Below are positions 15,191-23,798 of a DNA stretch of 33,216 nt, piece by piece; position 1 is the first letter of the stretch, and each line of letters starts with the position of its first letter. Source of the DNA: Alphaproteobacteria bacterium. Its GTDB lineage: Bacteria; Pseudomonadota; Alphaproteobacteria; Rhizobiales; Rhizobiaceae. The notes under the pieces are model-generated. The model did not search any database. It saw only the letters and a list, made by a program, of their open reading frames with translations, and was not told the origin of the DNA. The stretch is from assembly GCA_018829385.1 (NCBI GenBank), contig JAHJUC010000698.1, positions 1 to 33,216 on the forward strand, in the 5' to 3' direction. The position numbers and the translations under genes were made by a program.

Positions 15191-15418
15191 TTACCGATCT
15201 GCCCGAAATCGATGAGGTTTGTGACGCTGATAGGCTTTCACATCCTGTTCTTCAAATGGCAGATTAACCTTTCTGCCGGTTGTCAGAAAGCGCACTGCGA
15301 GCAAAGCCTCAAGGTTCGCCTCGAACATGACCGGGAGCGATTTCTCGACCTGGACGGCTGTTCCCGGCAGCTCCGCCACGCCATCCTCGCCGAACTGAAA
15401 CAGTTTGAAATCGCTCAC
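15191..15418 (-). pseudogene. Truncated NucS/DUF91-like nuclease N-terminus
   Basis: This 75-residue frame begins with MSDFKLFQFGEDGVAELPG and continues EKSLPVMFEANLEALLAVRF. It strongly resembles the N-terminus of a family of PD-(D/E)XK nuclease-like proteins (often 200-300 residues) found near restriction genes. After about residue 46 the similarity stops and the frame ends at TAA 15191-15193, so the nuclease core is absent. It is best read as a 3'-truncated remnant divergent to the hsd operon. The family match is from memory of the family, not from a search. Confidence 0.5.
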
Positions 15419-15491
15419 GTCTCACTCCACGCTTCATCACCAGAAATTGCAGCTGAATTACCATTCGCCTCAGCCCGCATGTCCAGCTAAA

Positions 15492-15519
15492 TTGCCCTGG
15501 CGCTCTGATTTGATACTGT
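15492..15519 (+). promoter_or_regulatory. Possible promoter of the hsd operon
   Basis: TTGCCC at 15492-15497 and TACTGT at 15514-15519 are separated by 16 bp and lie 30 nt upstream of the hsdM start. This is a plausible but weak sigma-70-type match. Confidence 0.3.
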
Positions 15520-15549
15520 GGGCGCAAAGCATGGCGAGGAACGCATAAC

Positions 15550-17040
15550 GTGACCACTCTGACCCTATCGCAGCTGGAGACCCATCTCTGGCGTGCGGCG
15601 GACATTCTGCGCGGATCGATCGATTCCGGTGATTACAAGCATTACATTTTTGGTCTCTTGTTCTTCAAGCGGCTCTCGGATGTCTGGCAGGAGGAGTATG
15701 AGGAGCGGCTGGCGCGCTATGGCGACGCGGAGATCGCCGCCGACCCCGAGGAGCATCGCTTCGACATCCCCAAGGGGCATTTCTGGGGCGATGTGCGCAA
15801 GCACCCCACCGACATCGGCACGCATCTGAACAGGGCGTTCCACTTTATCGAAGACGCGAACATGAAGCTGCGCGGCGTCTTCCAGGATGTCGATTTCAAC
15901 AACAAGGAGCGCTTTCCCGATGCGATGCTGGAAAAGCTGCTGCAGCATTTCGAGACCTAACGACTGCGCAAATCCGATGTCGAGCCGGATGTGCTCGGGC
16001 AGGCATATGAATACCTGATCGCGCAGTTTGCCGACGATGCCGGCAAGAAGGGCGGCGAGTTCTACACGCCGAAGATGGTCGTGCGGCTGATCGTCGAGTG
16101 CCTGAAGCCGGGAGAAGGCATGTCGATCTACGACCCGACCTGCGGTTCGGGCGGCATGCTGCTCGAGGCCGTGCATCACCTGGAGCGCCAGGGCAAGAAC
16201 CCGAAGAGCCTGTCGCTGTTCGGCCAGGAGAAGAATCTCAACACCTGGGCCATCTGCCAGATGAACCTGTTTCTGCACGACATCGACGATGCGAAAGTCG
16301 CGCGCGGCGATACGCGGCTGGAACCGAAGCACCTGACAGGCGAGGGTGTGAAGGCGATCCGCACCTTCGACCGGGTGCTGGCCAACCCGCCGTTCTCACT
16401 GAAGAGCTGGGGCCATGATGTCTGGAGCCAGGGCGATGCCTATGGCCGCGACCGCTATGGCTGCCCGCCGAAGAGCTACGGCGATCTCGCCTTCGTGCAG
16501 CACATGGTGGCGAGCCTGAAGGAAGACGGAGTCTGCGGCGTGGTGCTGCCACACGGCGTGCTGTTTCGCGGCGGCGCGGAAGGCCGGATCCGCGAGGGGC
16601 TGATCCGTGACGACCTGGTCGAGGCGGTGATCGGGTTGGCGCCCAACCTGTTCTATGGCGCCGGCATTCCGGCCTGCATCCTGATCCTGCGCAAAACGAA
16701 GCCGGCAGTGCACAAGGGCAGGATCCTGATCGTCAACGGAGCGGAGCAGTTCGTCGAAGGCAAGGCGCAGAACCATCTGTCGGAGGCCAATGTCGCCACG
16801 CTGGCAAAGGCCTATGGCGACTTTACTGACACCGACCGGTTGGCGCGGGTGGTTCCTGTCAGCGAGATCGAGGCGAACGACATCAATCTCAACATCAGCC
16901 GCTATGTGCATCTGAGCGAGGAGGCCGAAGAGGTCGATGTCGCGGCGGAAGTGGAGAAGCTGGTCGCGCTTCAGGCTGAGCGTGACGCGGCGGAAGCGCG
17001 GATGATGGGCTTTCTGCGGGAGCTTGGTTATGTCGCGTGA
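15550..17040 (+). pseudogene. hsdM: hsdM, type I methylase with in-frame nonsense codon
   Basis: The reading frame from the GTG at 15550 to the TGA ending at 17040 encodes a complete-length type I N6-adenine methyltransferase (about 496 codons) but is cut by a TAA at 15958-15960. The N-terminal helical HsdM_N domain occupies codons 1-136. The methylase domain follows, with SAM-binding DPTCGSGG (about codons 195-202) and catalytic NPPF (about 279-282). Both sides of the stop are in the same frame and show no missing sequence (HFET, stop, RLRKSDVEPD), where the family usually has a tyrosine. A single substitution of TAT or TAC explains it. Restart at GTG 15991 would give a 349-residue methylase domain, but no ribosome-binding site is visible there. 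It is first in the hsdM-hsdS-hsdR operon. Confidence 0.88.
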
Positions 17041-18298
17041 ATTACCTTGGGAGCGCCTTGGGAACCTGGCCACGGTCAAAGCTGGCGCGACACCGGCACG
17101 AAAAAACGGGGACCGCTTTTACATCGGGGGCACCATAAACTGGGTCAAGACCGGGGACCTCAATAACGGTCGGCTTTACGCTACGGAAGAGCGAGTAACA
17201 GAAGAGGCTGTCAACGAAACATCACTGTCTGTTCACCCACCGGGCACCGTTCTCGTCGCCATGTATGGTGGGCTCCAACAAATCGGTCGGTCCGCCTTGC
17301 TCGAATGCCCGGCGACGACCAATCAAGCCATTTCAGCTTTGATTCCGGATCGAAACAAAATGCTGGGCGAATTCCTAAACTATTGCCTGGTCTCATTGCG
17401 TCCCAACTGGAGAAAGGTCGCGGCTAGTAGCAGGAAGGATCCGAACATCACGAAGCAGGATGTTCTTGATTTCCAGGTGCCTGTCCCCCCACTCCACGAA
17501 CAGCGCCGCATCGCCGAAATCCTGTCCAGCGTCGATGAGGCCATTGCGGCGACGCGGGCGGTGATCGAGCAGACCAGAAAGGTCAAGCAGGGCGTGCTGG
17601 AACGCCTGCTCACCAAAGGCATCGGCTACACGCGCTTCAAGCAGACGGAGATCGGGGAGATTCCGGAGGGGTGGCAGAGTCCGAAGGTCGCCGATGTGGC
17701 TTCGGTCAAGGGCGGTAAACGTATGCCGGCCGGGAGACCCTTCGCAGATTGTAAGACCGACCATCCGTATGTCCGCGTTAGCGACTTTCGCGAGGGTTCT
17801 ATCGATAAAAGTAGCCTGGTCTATGTTCTGCCTGAGGATCAAAAGCTTATCGCGCGGTATACAATCTCAGCCCGTGACGTATACATATCCATCGCCGGGA
17901 CGATTGGAGTTTCCGGTATGGTCCCCGCCGATCTAGATGGTGCCCAGCTGACCGAAAATGCTGCAAAGATAAGCGTTCACAGCGAAGCGCATCTAATGCC
18001 AGAATTCCTTTCGTTGCTCATACCTTCGCGGATTGTTCAAGAACAGATCGCGGCTGTAAAAGGCGTTGGAGGAGGAGTGCCAAAACTTGCACTGTTTCGT
18101 ATCGAGGGCTTGTCAATTCCCGTGCCACCCCGTGAGGAACAGGAGCAGATTGTTCAGCGCTCTTCATCGATCAATGAAGCACTCGTTTCTGCGAACTCGT
18201 CGCTAAGCACGCTACTCGCCACGAAATCCGCGCTGATGTCCGACCTTCTCACCGGCCGCAAACGCGTCACCGGCGCATTGCCGATGGCAGCGGAGTGA
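17030..18298 (+). CDS. hsdS: HsdS, type I restriction specificity subunit
   Basis: This 422-residue protein has the classic two-half layout. A first target recognition domain spans about residues 1-150. A central conserved helix contains PPLHEQRRIAEILSSVDEAI (about residues 150-180). A second recognition domain spans about 215-350, and a C-terminal helix starts with the related PPREEQEQI. It directs the methylase and restriction subunits to a bipartite DNA site. The ATG at 17030 lies inside the hsdM end (11-nt overlap). The recognition domains (17041-17470 and 17690-18120) look poorer in GC than the conserved parts, as expected for exchanged segments. The DNA target cannot be read from sequence. 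Confidence 0.93.
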   Translation: MSRELPWERLGNLATVKAGATPARKNGDRFYIGGTINWVKTGDLNNGRLYATEERVTEEAVNETSLSVHPPGTVLVAMYGGLQQIGRSALLECPATTNQAISALIPDRNKMLGEFLNYCLVSLRPNWRKVAASSRKDPNITKQDVLDFQVPVPPLHEQRRIAEILSSVDEAIAATRAVIEQTRKVKQGVLERLLTKGIGYTRFKQTEIGEIPEGWQSPKVADVASVKGGKRMPAGRPFADCKTDHPYVRVSDFREGSIDKSSLVYVLPEDQKLIARYTISARDVYISIAGTIGVSGMVPADLDGAQLTENAAKISVHSEAHLMPEFLSLLIPSRIVQEQIAAVKGVGGGVPKLALFRIEGLSIPVPPREEQEQIVQRSSSINEALVSANSSLSTLLATKSALMSDLLTGRKRVTGALPMAAE

Positions 18299-18305
18299 GC
18301 GCGCC

Positions 18306-21300
18306 ATGAGCCAAGGCCCCGAGTGGCACTTCGCCGAACGTCCCACGATCGAGCTTCTGCAAGCCATGGGCTACGGCTTCGTGGCGCCGGCGGAGCATTC
18401 GGGTTTGCGCGAGGGTGAGAACCAGGTGCTGTTTCGCCCGCAGCTGATCGAGGCGCTGATGCGGATCAACGGGATCGATCGGCCGTCCGCCGAGGCTGCC
18501 TACGGCGAGCTTGCCGCGATCAGCGACAACGAGACCTGGCTAAAGTTGCTGCGCGGCGACTACAGTCGCAAGGTCTCCGGCCAGGACACGCGGCAGACGC
18601 TGCGGGTGATCGATTTTCTCGCCCCCGGCAACAACCGGTTCAGCGTGACCAACCAGCTGCGCGTGAAGGCAGAGAACACCCGCCGGCCGGATCTGGTGGT
18701 CTATGTCAACGGCATTCCGCTGGTGGTGATCGAGGCCAAGAGCCCGCTCAACATCAAGGACAAGACCGGCGAGGCCTTCGAGCAGATAAGGCAATATGAG
18801 CGCGACATTCCGCGGCTGTTCTTCTCCAACGTCTTCAACATCGTCACCGACGGCGCGCTGGTGCTCTACGGCGCCACCGGTTCGAGTTCGAAATATTTCG
18901 GCGAATGGCGCGACCCCTGGCCGAAGAGCGAGGCCGACTTCGCCGACAGCTTGGCCAAGGGGCTCTGGTGCCTGCTGCAGCCGGGCCGGCTGCTCGATCT
19001 CATCGCCCATTACGTGGTGTTCGAGAAGACCGATGCAGGCACGGTCAAGAAGATCTGCCGCTACCAGCAGTTCCGCGCCGTCAATCGGATCGTCGAGCGC
19101 GTGCTTGAGGGCAGGCATCGCCAGGGCCTGATCTGGCACACCCAGGGCAGCGGCAAGTCGCTGACCATGGTGTTTGCCGCGCTGAAGCTGAAGACGCATC
19201 GCACGATCGTCTCGGAGGCGCTCACCAACCCGAACATCCTGGTGCTGACCGACCGCGTCGACCTGCACAGCCAAATCAGCGGCACCTTTGTCGCCTGCGG
19301 ACTGCCCAACCCGACGACGATCGACAGCGTCAAGGACCTGCATGCCCTGATCCGCAGCGGCAAGGACGGGCACACGGCGCTGTCGACCATCTTCAAGTTC
19401 CAGGGCTCTAAGCAGGCAATTGCCAATTCCGGGAACTGGATCGTCATGGTGGACGAGGCGCACCGCACCCAGGAAAAGGATCTCGGCGCCTATCTGCGCG
19501 CGACCTTGCCCGACGCCCGCTTCTTTGGCTTTACCGGCACGCCGGTGAAGAAGGACGACAAGGACACCTATGCGAACTTCGGCGTGCCGGGCGAGAGCTA
19601 TCTCGACAAATACGGCATCGACGACGCGGTGGCCGACGGCGCGACGGTGCCGATCTATTACACCGGCCGCAAGACCGACTGGCACATAGACGAGGCGAAG
19701 ATCGATATCCTCTTCGACACCTGGTTTGCCGAACTGGACGACGACAGGCTCAACGAGATCAAGAAGCGCGGGGTGCGGATCGAGGACCTGGTCAAGCATC
19801 CGCGCCGGGTCGAGCTGATCGCCTACGACATATGGACCCATTTCAAGGCCTATGCGCAGCCGGACGGTTTCAAGGCGCAGATCGTTGCCATCGATCGCGA
19901 GGCGGTGATCCTCTACAAGCAGGCGCTGACAAGGGTGATCGCCGAGGATCTGCAAGCCGGGGGCCTGGACGCCGCGACGGCGCTGGCGCGTGCCGACGCC
20001 ATGTCGGCCTGCGTCTATTCGATCAACCAGGAAGACGGCAAGCCGAGCGAGGACGCGCACAGGCAGGCGATCCGCAACGGGCTGAAGGCGCATTATGTCG
20101 ACGCCGAAGCCGAGAAGCAGGTCAAACAGGCATTCGGGCGCAAGGGCGAGGATCCGCAGTTCCTCATCGTCTGCGACAAGCTGCTCACCGGCTTCGACTG
20201 CCCGATCGAAAGCGTGATGTATCTCGACAAGCCGCTGAAAGAGCACGGCCTGCTGCAGGCGATTGCCCGCACCAACCGCGTCTCCGACCCGAAGAAGCGC
20301 AACGGTCTCATCGTGGATTACATCGGCGTCTCGGCGAACCTGGAGGAGGCGCTTGCCAGCTACCGCGCTGATGACGTGAAGAACGCTATGCGCGACCTCG
20401 ACGATCTCAGAAGCCAGCTGCGCACGGCCCATGCCGCTGTGACGGTGATGCTGAAGCCGGTCAAGCGCAAGGCGTCCGACAAGGACGGCCTGAAGGGGGA
20501 GTTCGACGCCTTCATCAAGGCCGTGGGCAGCGAGGACAAGTGGTTCGAGTTCAAGGCGCGGGCGCGCAGCTTCATCGCGCTCTACGAGACGCTGAGCCCG
20601 GATCCGAGCGTTCTGGAGTTCACCGCCGATCTGAAATGGGTGGCGACCTTCCTGCTCTACGGCACCCAGCATTTCGAGAAGCGCCAGGCTTTCGACCAGA
20701 TGAACTACAGCGAGAAGATCCGCGAGATGCTGGACAAGCATCTGGAGGCGACGGGCCTGGGCGTTACGGTCAAGCTGCGCCACATCACCGATCCGGATTT
20801 CTGGGAGGACTTCGACACCGACGGCAAGACTGACGAAGACCTGATGACGGCCGCGATCCGCAAGACGACGGAGCTCAGGAAGACCGTCAGCGAGCGGATC
20901 GACGCCAGCCCGCACCAATATGGCAAGTTCTCCGAACGGCTGCGCCAGCTGCTGGAGAAGCTCGAAAGCGCGCAGTTGAGCTGGTCGGACGAGCTGAGGG
21001 CGGCCGAGGAGATGGCCAGGGATATTGCCGCCGAGGACGAAGCGCACGTCGATGCCGGTCTCTCGCCCGGCGCTTATGGCATCCTGCAGATCCTCAACGA
21101 CTTTGATGCCGGCGCGGATGGGGAAGACCTGGCGATCCGCCTGGAGGGCCTCTACACCGACCCGGCGACCGCACCGGCCGGATGGTGGGAGAAGGACGGC
21201 CTGCGCAAGAGCCTGCGTCAACAGGTCCGCGCCATGGCGCATCTGGCCGGCCTGACCGAGCTCAGGGAGATCCCGGACCAGGTCGAAGCCTACGCGCTCA

Positions 21301-21320
21301 AGCACTTCGCGGGGCACTAG
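18306..21320 (+). CDS. hsdR: HsdR, type I restriction endonuclease subunit
   Basis: This 1004-residue protein cuts and translocates unmodified DNA together with HsdM and HsdS. An N-terminal PD-(D/E)XK nuclease contains RRPDLVVY (D129) and VVIEAKSP (E143, K145). The motor has a Walker A segment WHTQGSGKS (about residues 275-283), DEAHRTQ (about 383-389), GFTGTPV, and a second RecA lobe with LTGFDCP and IARTNR. The C-terminal helical region contacts the methylase. The frame is uninterrupted and of normal length. It starts 7 nt after hsdS. With hsdM broken, the complex probably cannot form, so the intact nuclease is expected to be silent. Confidence 0.95.
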   Translation: MSQGPEWHFAERPTIELLQAMGYGFVAPAEHSGLREGENQVLFRPQLIEALMRINGIDRPSAEAAYGELAAISDNETWLKLLRGDYSRKVSGQDTRQTLRVIDFLAPGNNRFSVTNQLRVKAENTRRPDLVVYVNGIPLVVIEAKSPLNIKDKTGEAFEQIRQYERDIPRLFFSNVFNIVTDGALVLYGATGSSSKYFGEWRDPWPKSEADFADSLAKGLWCLLQPGRLLDLIAHYVVFEKTDAGTVKKICRYQQFRAVNRIVERVLEGRHRQGLIWHTQGSGKSLTMVFAALKLKTHRTIVSEALTNPNILVLTDRVDLHSQISGTFVACGLPNPTTIDSVKDLHALIRSGKDGHTALSTIFKFQGSKQAIANSGNWIVMVDEAHRTQEKDLGAYLRATLPDARFFGFTGTPVKKDDKDTYANFGVPGESYLDKYGIDDAVADGATVPIYYTGRKTDWHIDEAKIDILFDTWFAELDDDRLNEIKKRGVRIEDLVKHPRRVELIAYDIWTHFKAYAQPDGFKAQIVAIDREAVILYKQALTRVIAEDLQAGGLDAATALARADAMSACVYSINQEDGKPSEDAHRQAIRNGLKAHYVDAEAEKQVKQAFGRKGEDPQFLIVCDKLLTGFDCPIESVMYLDKPLKEHGLLQAIARTNRVSDPKKRNGLIVDYIGVSANLEEALASYRADDVKNAMRDLDDLRSQLRTAHAAVTVMLKPVKRKASDKDGLKGEFDAFIKAVGSEDKWFEFKARARSFIALYETLSPDPSVLEFTADLKWVATFLLYGTQHFEKRQAFDQMNYSEKIREMLDKHLEATGLGVTVKLRHITDPDFWEDFDTDGKTDEDLMTAAIRKTTELRKTVSERIDASPHQYGKFSERLRQLLEKLESAQLSWSDELRAAEEMARDIAAEDEAHVDAGLSPGAYGILQILNDFDAGADGEDLAIRLEGLYTDPATAPAGWWEKDGLRKSLRQQVRAMAHLAGLTELREIPDQVEAYALKHFAGH

Positions 21321-21322
21321 CC

Positions 21323-22072
21323 ATGCCGGTGTTCCAGATCGGTGAACGCGAGATCGAATACACGCTCCGGCGCTCCTCAAAGGCCAGCAAGGCGAGCCTC
21401 AGTGTCACGCCGAAGTCATTCGAGCTGCTTGTCCCGGATGCGGCGACCGAGAGCCAGATCGAGGCGGTTCTGCAACGCCGCCGCGCCTGGATCCTGCAGA
21501 CCGTCACGCACATGCAGGAACGGGCGAAGTCGCAGACTAGGGTCTACCAGTTTGTCACCGGAGCGAAGATCCCCTATCGCGGCCGGATGACCAGGATGAG
21601 CATCGAGCCCTTCGACGGCAACCTCGTCGAGGTCGCCTTTCGCAACGGGTTCCAGATCCGCAAGCCGGAAGCGCTCTCGCCTGGCTCTGCCGACGCGTTG
21701 ATCGAGATGGCGCTGCGCCTGTGGTTGAAGCGCCGCGTGCGGGATGACGCCAAGACCTTCGTCCGCCGGCACGGTGAGCAGAATGGCCTCAAGCCTCGCG
21801 GTATCCAGATCAAGGAGCAGAAGCACATGTGGGGCAGCTGCGGCCAGGACAAGCAGATCAATCTTAACTGGCACCTGATCTTCGCTCCGAAGCCGGTGCT
21901 CGAATACGCCGTCGTCCACGAGATGTGCCACCTCAAGCACCGCAATCACGCGCCGGAGTTCTGGACCCTGGTCGGGCAGATCCTGCCGGACTGGGAACAG
22001 CGGAAGGCCTGGCTGGACGAGAACGAACACATGCTCGGCTGGGAGAGGGTGGAGCCGGTGCACGGCTTCTAA
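21323..22072 (+). CDS. YgjP/DUF45-type metallopeptidase
   Basis: This 249-residue protein has a WGSC segment (residues 170-173), VVHEMCHLKHRNH with the zinc motif HEMCH (H199, E200, H203) and a third ligand candidate H209, followed by FW. This is the layout of the YgjP-like (DUF45, M48-related) metal-dependent hydrolases. It begins 2 nt after the hsdR stop, so it is the fourth gene of the hsd operon. Genes of this type often follow hsdR, and a role in turnover of the restriction complex has been suggested by this linkage, but it is not shown here. The frame extends upstream to 21182 inside hsdR, without support. Confidence 0.9.
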   Translation: MPVFQIGEREIEYTLRRSSKASKASLSVTPKSFELLVPDAATESQIEAVLQRRRAWILQTVTHMQERAKSQTRVYQFVTGAKIPYRGRMTRMSIEPFDGNLVEVAFRNGFQIRKPEALSPGSADALIEMALRLWLKRRVRDDAKTFVRRHGEQNGLKPRGIQIKEQKHMWGSCGQDKQINLNWHLIFAPKPVLEYAVVHEMCHLKHRNHAPEFWTLVGQILPDWEQRKAWLDENEHMLGWERVEPVHGF

Positions 22073-22151
22073 CCAGCGTTCGTTTGCTCGTTTAAACCCT
22101 GTCAGTTGACTGTATCGAAATGAATGACTGCAGAGGATTGACTTTCCCCCC

Positions 22152-22193
22152 TGCAAAGCAAATGGCACGACAAGAGGTGTAATTTGCTTTGCA
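22152..22193. repeat. 12-bp perfect inverted repeat with 18-nt loop
   Basis: TGCAAAGCAAAT at 22152-22163 and ATTTGCTTTGCA at 22182-22193 are exact reverse complements. The stem is too A/T-rich and lacks a T-run, so it is not a standard terminator. It lies 80 nt after the end of the hsd operon and could be a recombination site, transposon end pair or structured RNA. Confidence 0.6.
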
Positions 22194-22829
22194 AGGAGGA
22201 TTATGTCGTAACTGCATCGACAGTGTGGAAGAGCTTAGCCTTGTCAGGGCGAACAGGTGGGATGCATAACCTGCCCATAACTCCGAATCCCGAGCCGTTT
22301 GGCTCCATCCGGTTAGCAAAGACGCCGTAGCGCCTTCACATCATCGCGTCCGGCTTAACTCCAACCGGCACGCGACACGCGGTCGTATTTCCCAATACGG
22401 TGCCGCGATCTTTTTGGGGTCCTTTGTATTCCGGCGACAACGCGAAGGCGGGCGTCCAGATATTCTCTATCTGGGGAGCGATCGCTTCGATCTTCCGGAC
22501 GGTTGCGGATACCTCATGGTGCCCCCGTGGGATAAGGGCTTAGCCGTTGTAATCAAGTCCGCTATGGTTCGCATTCCATGACAGGAAGAGGCACGTCGTC
22601 TACGTGACGGGTATCGACGTTCGTGTTACTGGTCAGAGATTGGTTCGCGGCTAAGCTGGCAGGTAAGTTGGTGCGTTCGCTGGTAAGTGCCTGGACGGCG
22701 AATCTATGGAACTTCGTAGTGCGGCGGGGATGCCCTGCATAGACCCCATAGATATGGGGATTTGAACGTTTGGTTTCAAGGACTTCGGATCTCAATCGTT
22801 TGGCGTCGTTACTGTTTTTTCGATTCATT

Positions 22830-22893
22830 GTCTGGAACCGCGGTGGCCCAGAAGGAATCCCCTTCTGATCTTGGATTTTTGCTAGGACGTCGC
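22830..22893 (+). repeat. Dispersed repeat, copy B
   Basis: Shares with copy A (3614-3695) the blocks CTGGAA, GCGG, CCAGAAGG, TCCCCTT and CTAGGACGTCGC in the same order and nearly the same spacing. It is the shortest and one of the more diverged copies. Confidence 0.5.
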
Positions 22894-23046
22894 CCCGCCT
22901 GGGATCCACCGATCCGGTAAATGGAGTTCCTTGTTTCCCAACTTCCGAACAGGGGGCGGAGCAAATGGCTAAGGCTAGCGATTGCGTTCCGCGTCGTGCA
23001 TTCTCCTGGCCGGGCGCAGTTTCGCCAACCGTAATCTGTCCGATAC

Positions 23047-23646
23047 TTATGTCCTACCCAATTCGTTAGTCTTGCGTGTCGCCTTCCGCGACCTGCGTAT
23101 CTCTTTCTCAATTGCGGATTTTACATCCATGAAGTTGTCCTTCGTGCAGAATACGGCGTCCAGAACCAGCCGATTGCCCCGCAGCAAAACAGTATGTCTC
23201 TTCTGATCGACTTCGAGCGATCGAATTTCGTGCCACTCGGTGAACCGGGAGGAATTTGCCCGAGCCAATAGCCCGGCTCCGGCGACGGTTGGGTTGCGCG
23301 CCAGCGCGCCCAGAACAATCGCCAAGGTCCGGCCGAATTTTGCGCGCCTGTCAACGACACGGGATCTGACACCGTCCGCGTCGACTTCGAAACTCACCGT
23401 CATGCGATTGTTGAAAAACAGCACGACAGCGGCGAGCACGAGAACCAACAGAATTGCCGAAACCCCGAAGATCGCCCGAAAAATGGCTCCCAGTTGATCC
23501 AAACTCCCTTCGAACCAAGCCAGCCCGATCAACAGCAACGTTAGAATTGCGAGCGGGATCAAGATCACGGCTGCAAGCTGCCTGACAATGATCGGCGTCG
23601 TCAGGAGAGGCACGTTGACCGTCCAGGCTATCGGGTCTGACATCAT
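23047..23646 (-). CDS. Hypothetical two-helix membrane protein
   Basis: This 199-residue protein of unknown function has two hydrophobic segments (about residues 18-42 and 53-78). They are followed by a soluble domain with a beta-rich pattern (MTVSFEVDADGVRS, then RFTEWHEIRSLEVDQKRHTVLL) that resembles a bacterial PH-like domain. The C-terminus is highly basic. ATG codons at 23646 and 23643 are better starts than the TTG at 23712, since the membrane segment follows soon after. It is divergent to the large secreted protein gene (152 nt apart), so a shared promoter region is likely. Confidence 0.7.
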   Translation of the reverse strand: MMSDPIAWTVNVPLLTTPIIVRQLAAVILIPLAILTLLLIGLAWFEGSLDQLGAIFRAIFGVSAILLVLVLAAVVLFFNNRMTVSFEVDADGVRSRVVDRRAKFGRTLAIVLGALARNPTVAGAGLLARANSSRFTEWHEIRSLEVDQKRHTVLLRGNRLVLDAVFCTKDNFMDVKSAIEKEIRRSRKATRKTNELGRT

Positions 23647-23798
23647 CCAAATCCCTGTTTCAGTAGGGGCTGTATAAACCTCGAAATCGGCTCCTGACTT
23701 GACTTCGGTCAATGATCGGGCAGCGCAAAGCTGTTGTCATCATGCCTTGAAAGAAGCCTTTCGCACGCCGGAAGGCAGGGGAAAGAGATATCATTTTC

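Larger units (their letters stand above)
22073..23046. other. Gene-poor gap between defence and envelope blocks
   Basis: Nearly 1 kb without a convincing gene and with lower GC than its flanks. It holds the 12-bp inverted repeat at 22152-22193 and dispersed repeat copy B at 22830-22893. A minus frame at 22562-22909 (115 residues) has no recognisable family and spans the repeat copy, so it is not called as a gene. No tRNA or transposase is recognised. Confidence 0.6.

Noticed and set aside
18540-21380. 946-residue open frame on the minus strand opposite hsdR
   Set aside because: It is the antisense shadow of hsdR caused by high GC at third codon positions. The plus frame has every HsdR motif.
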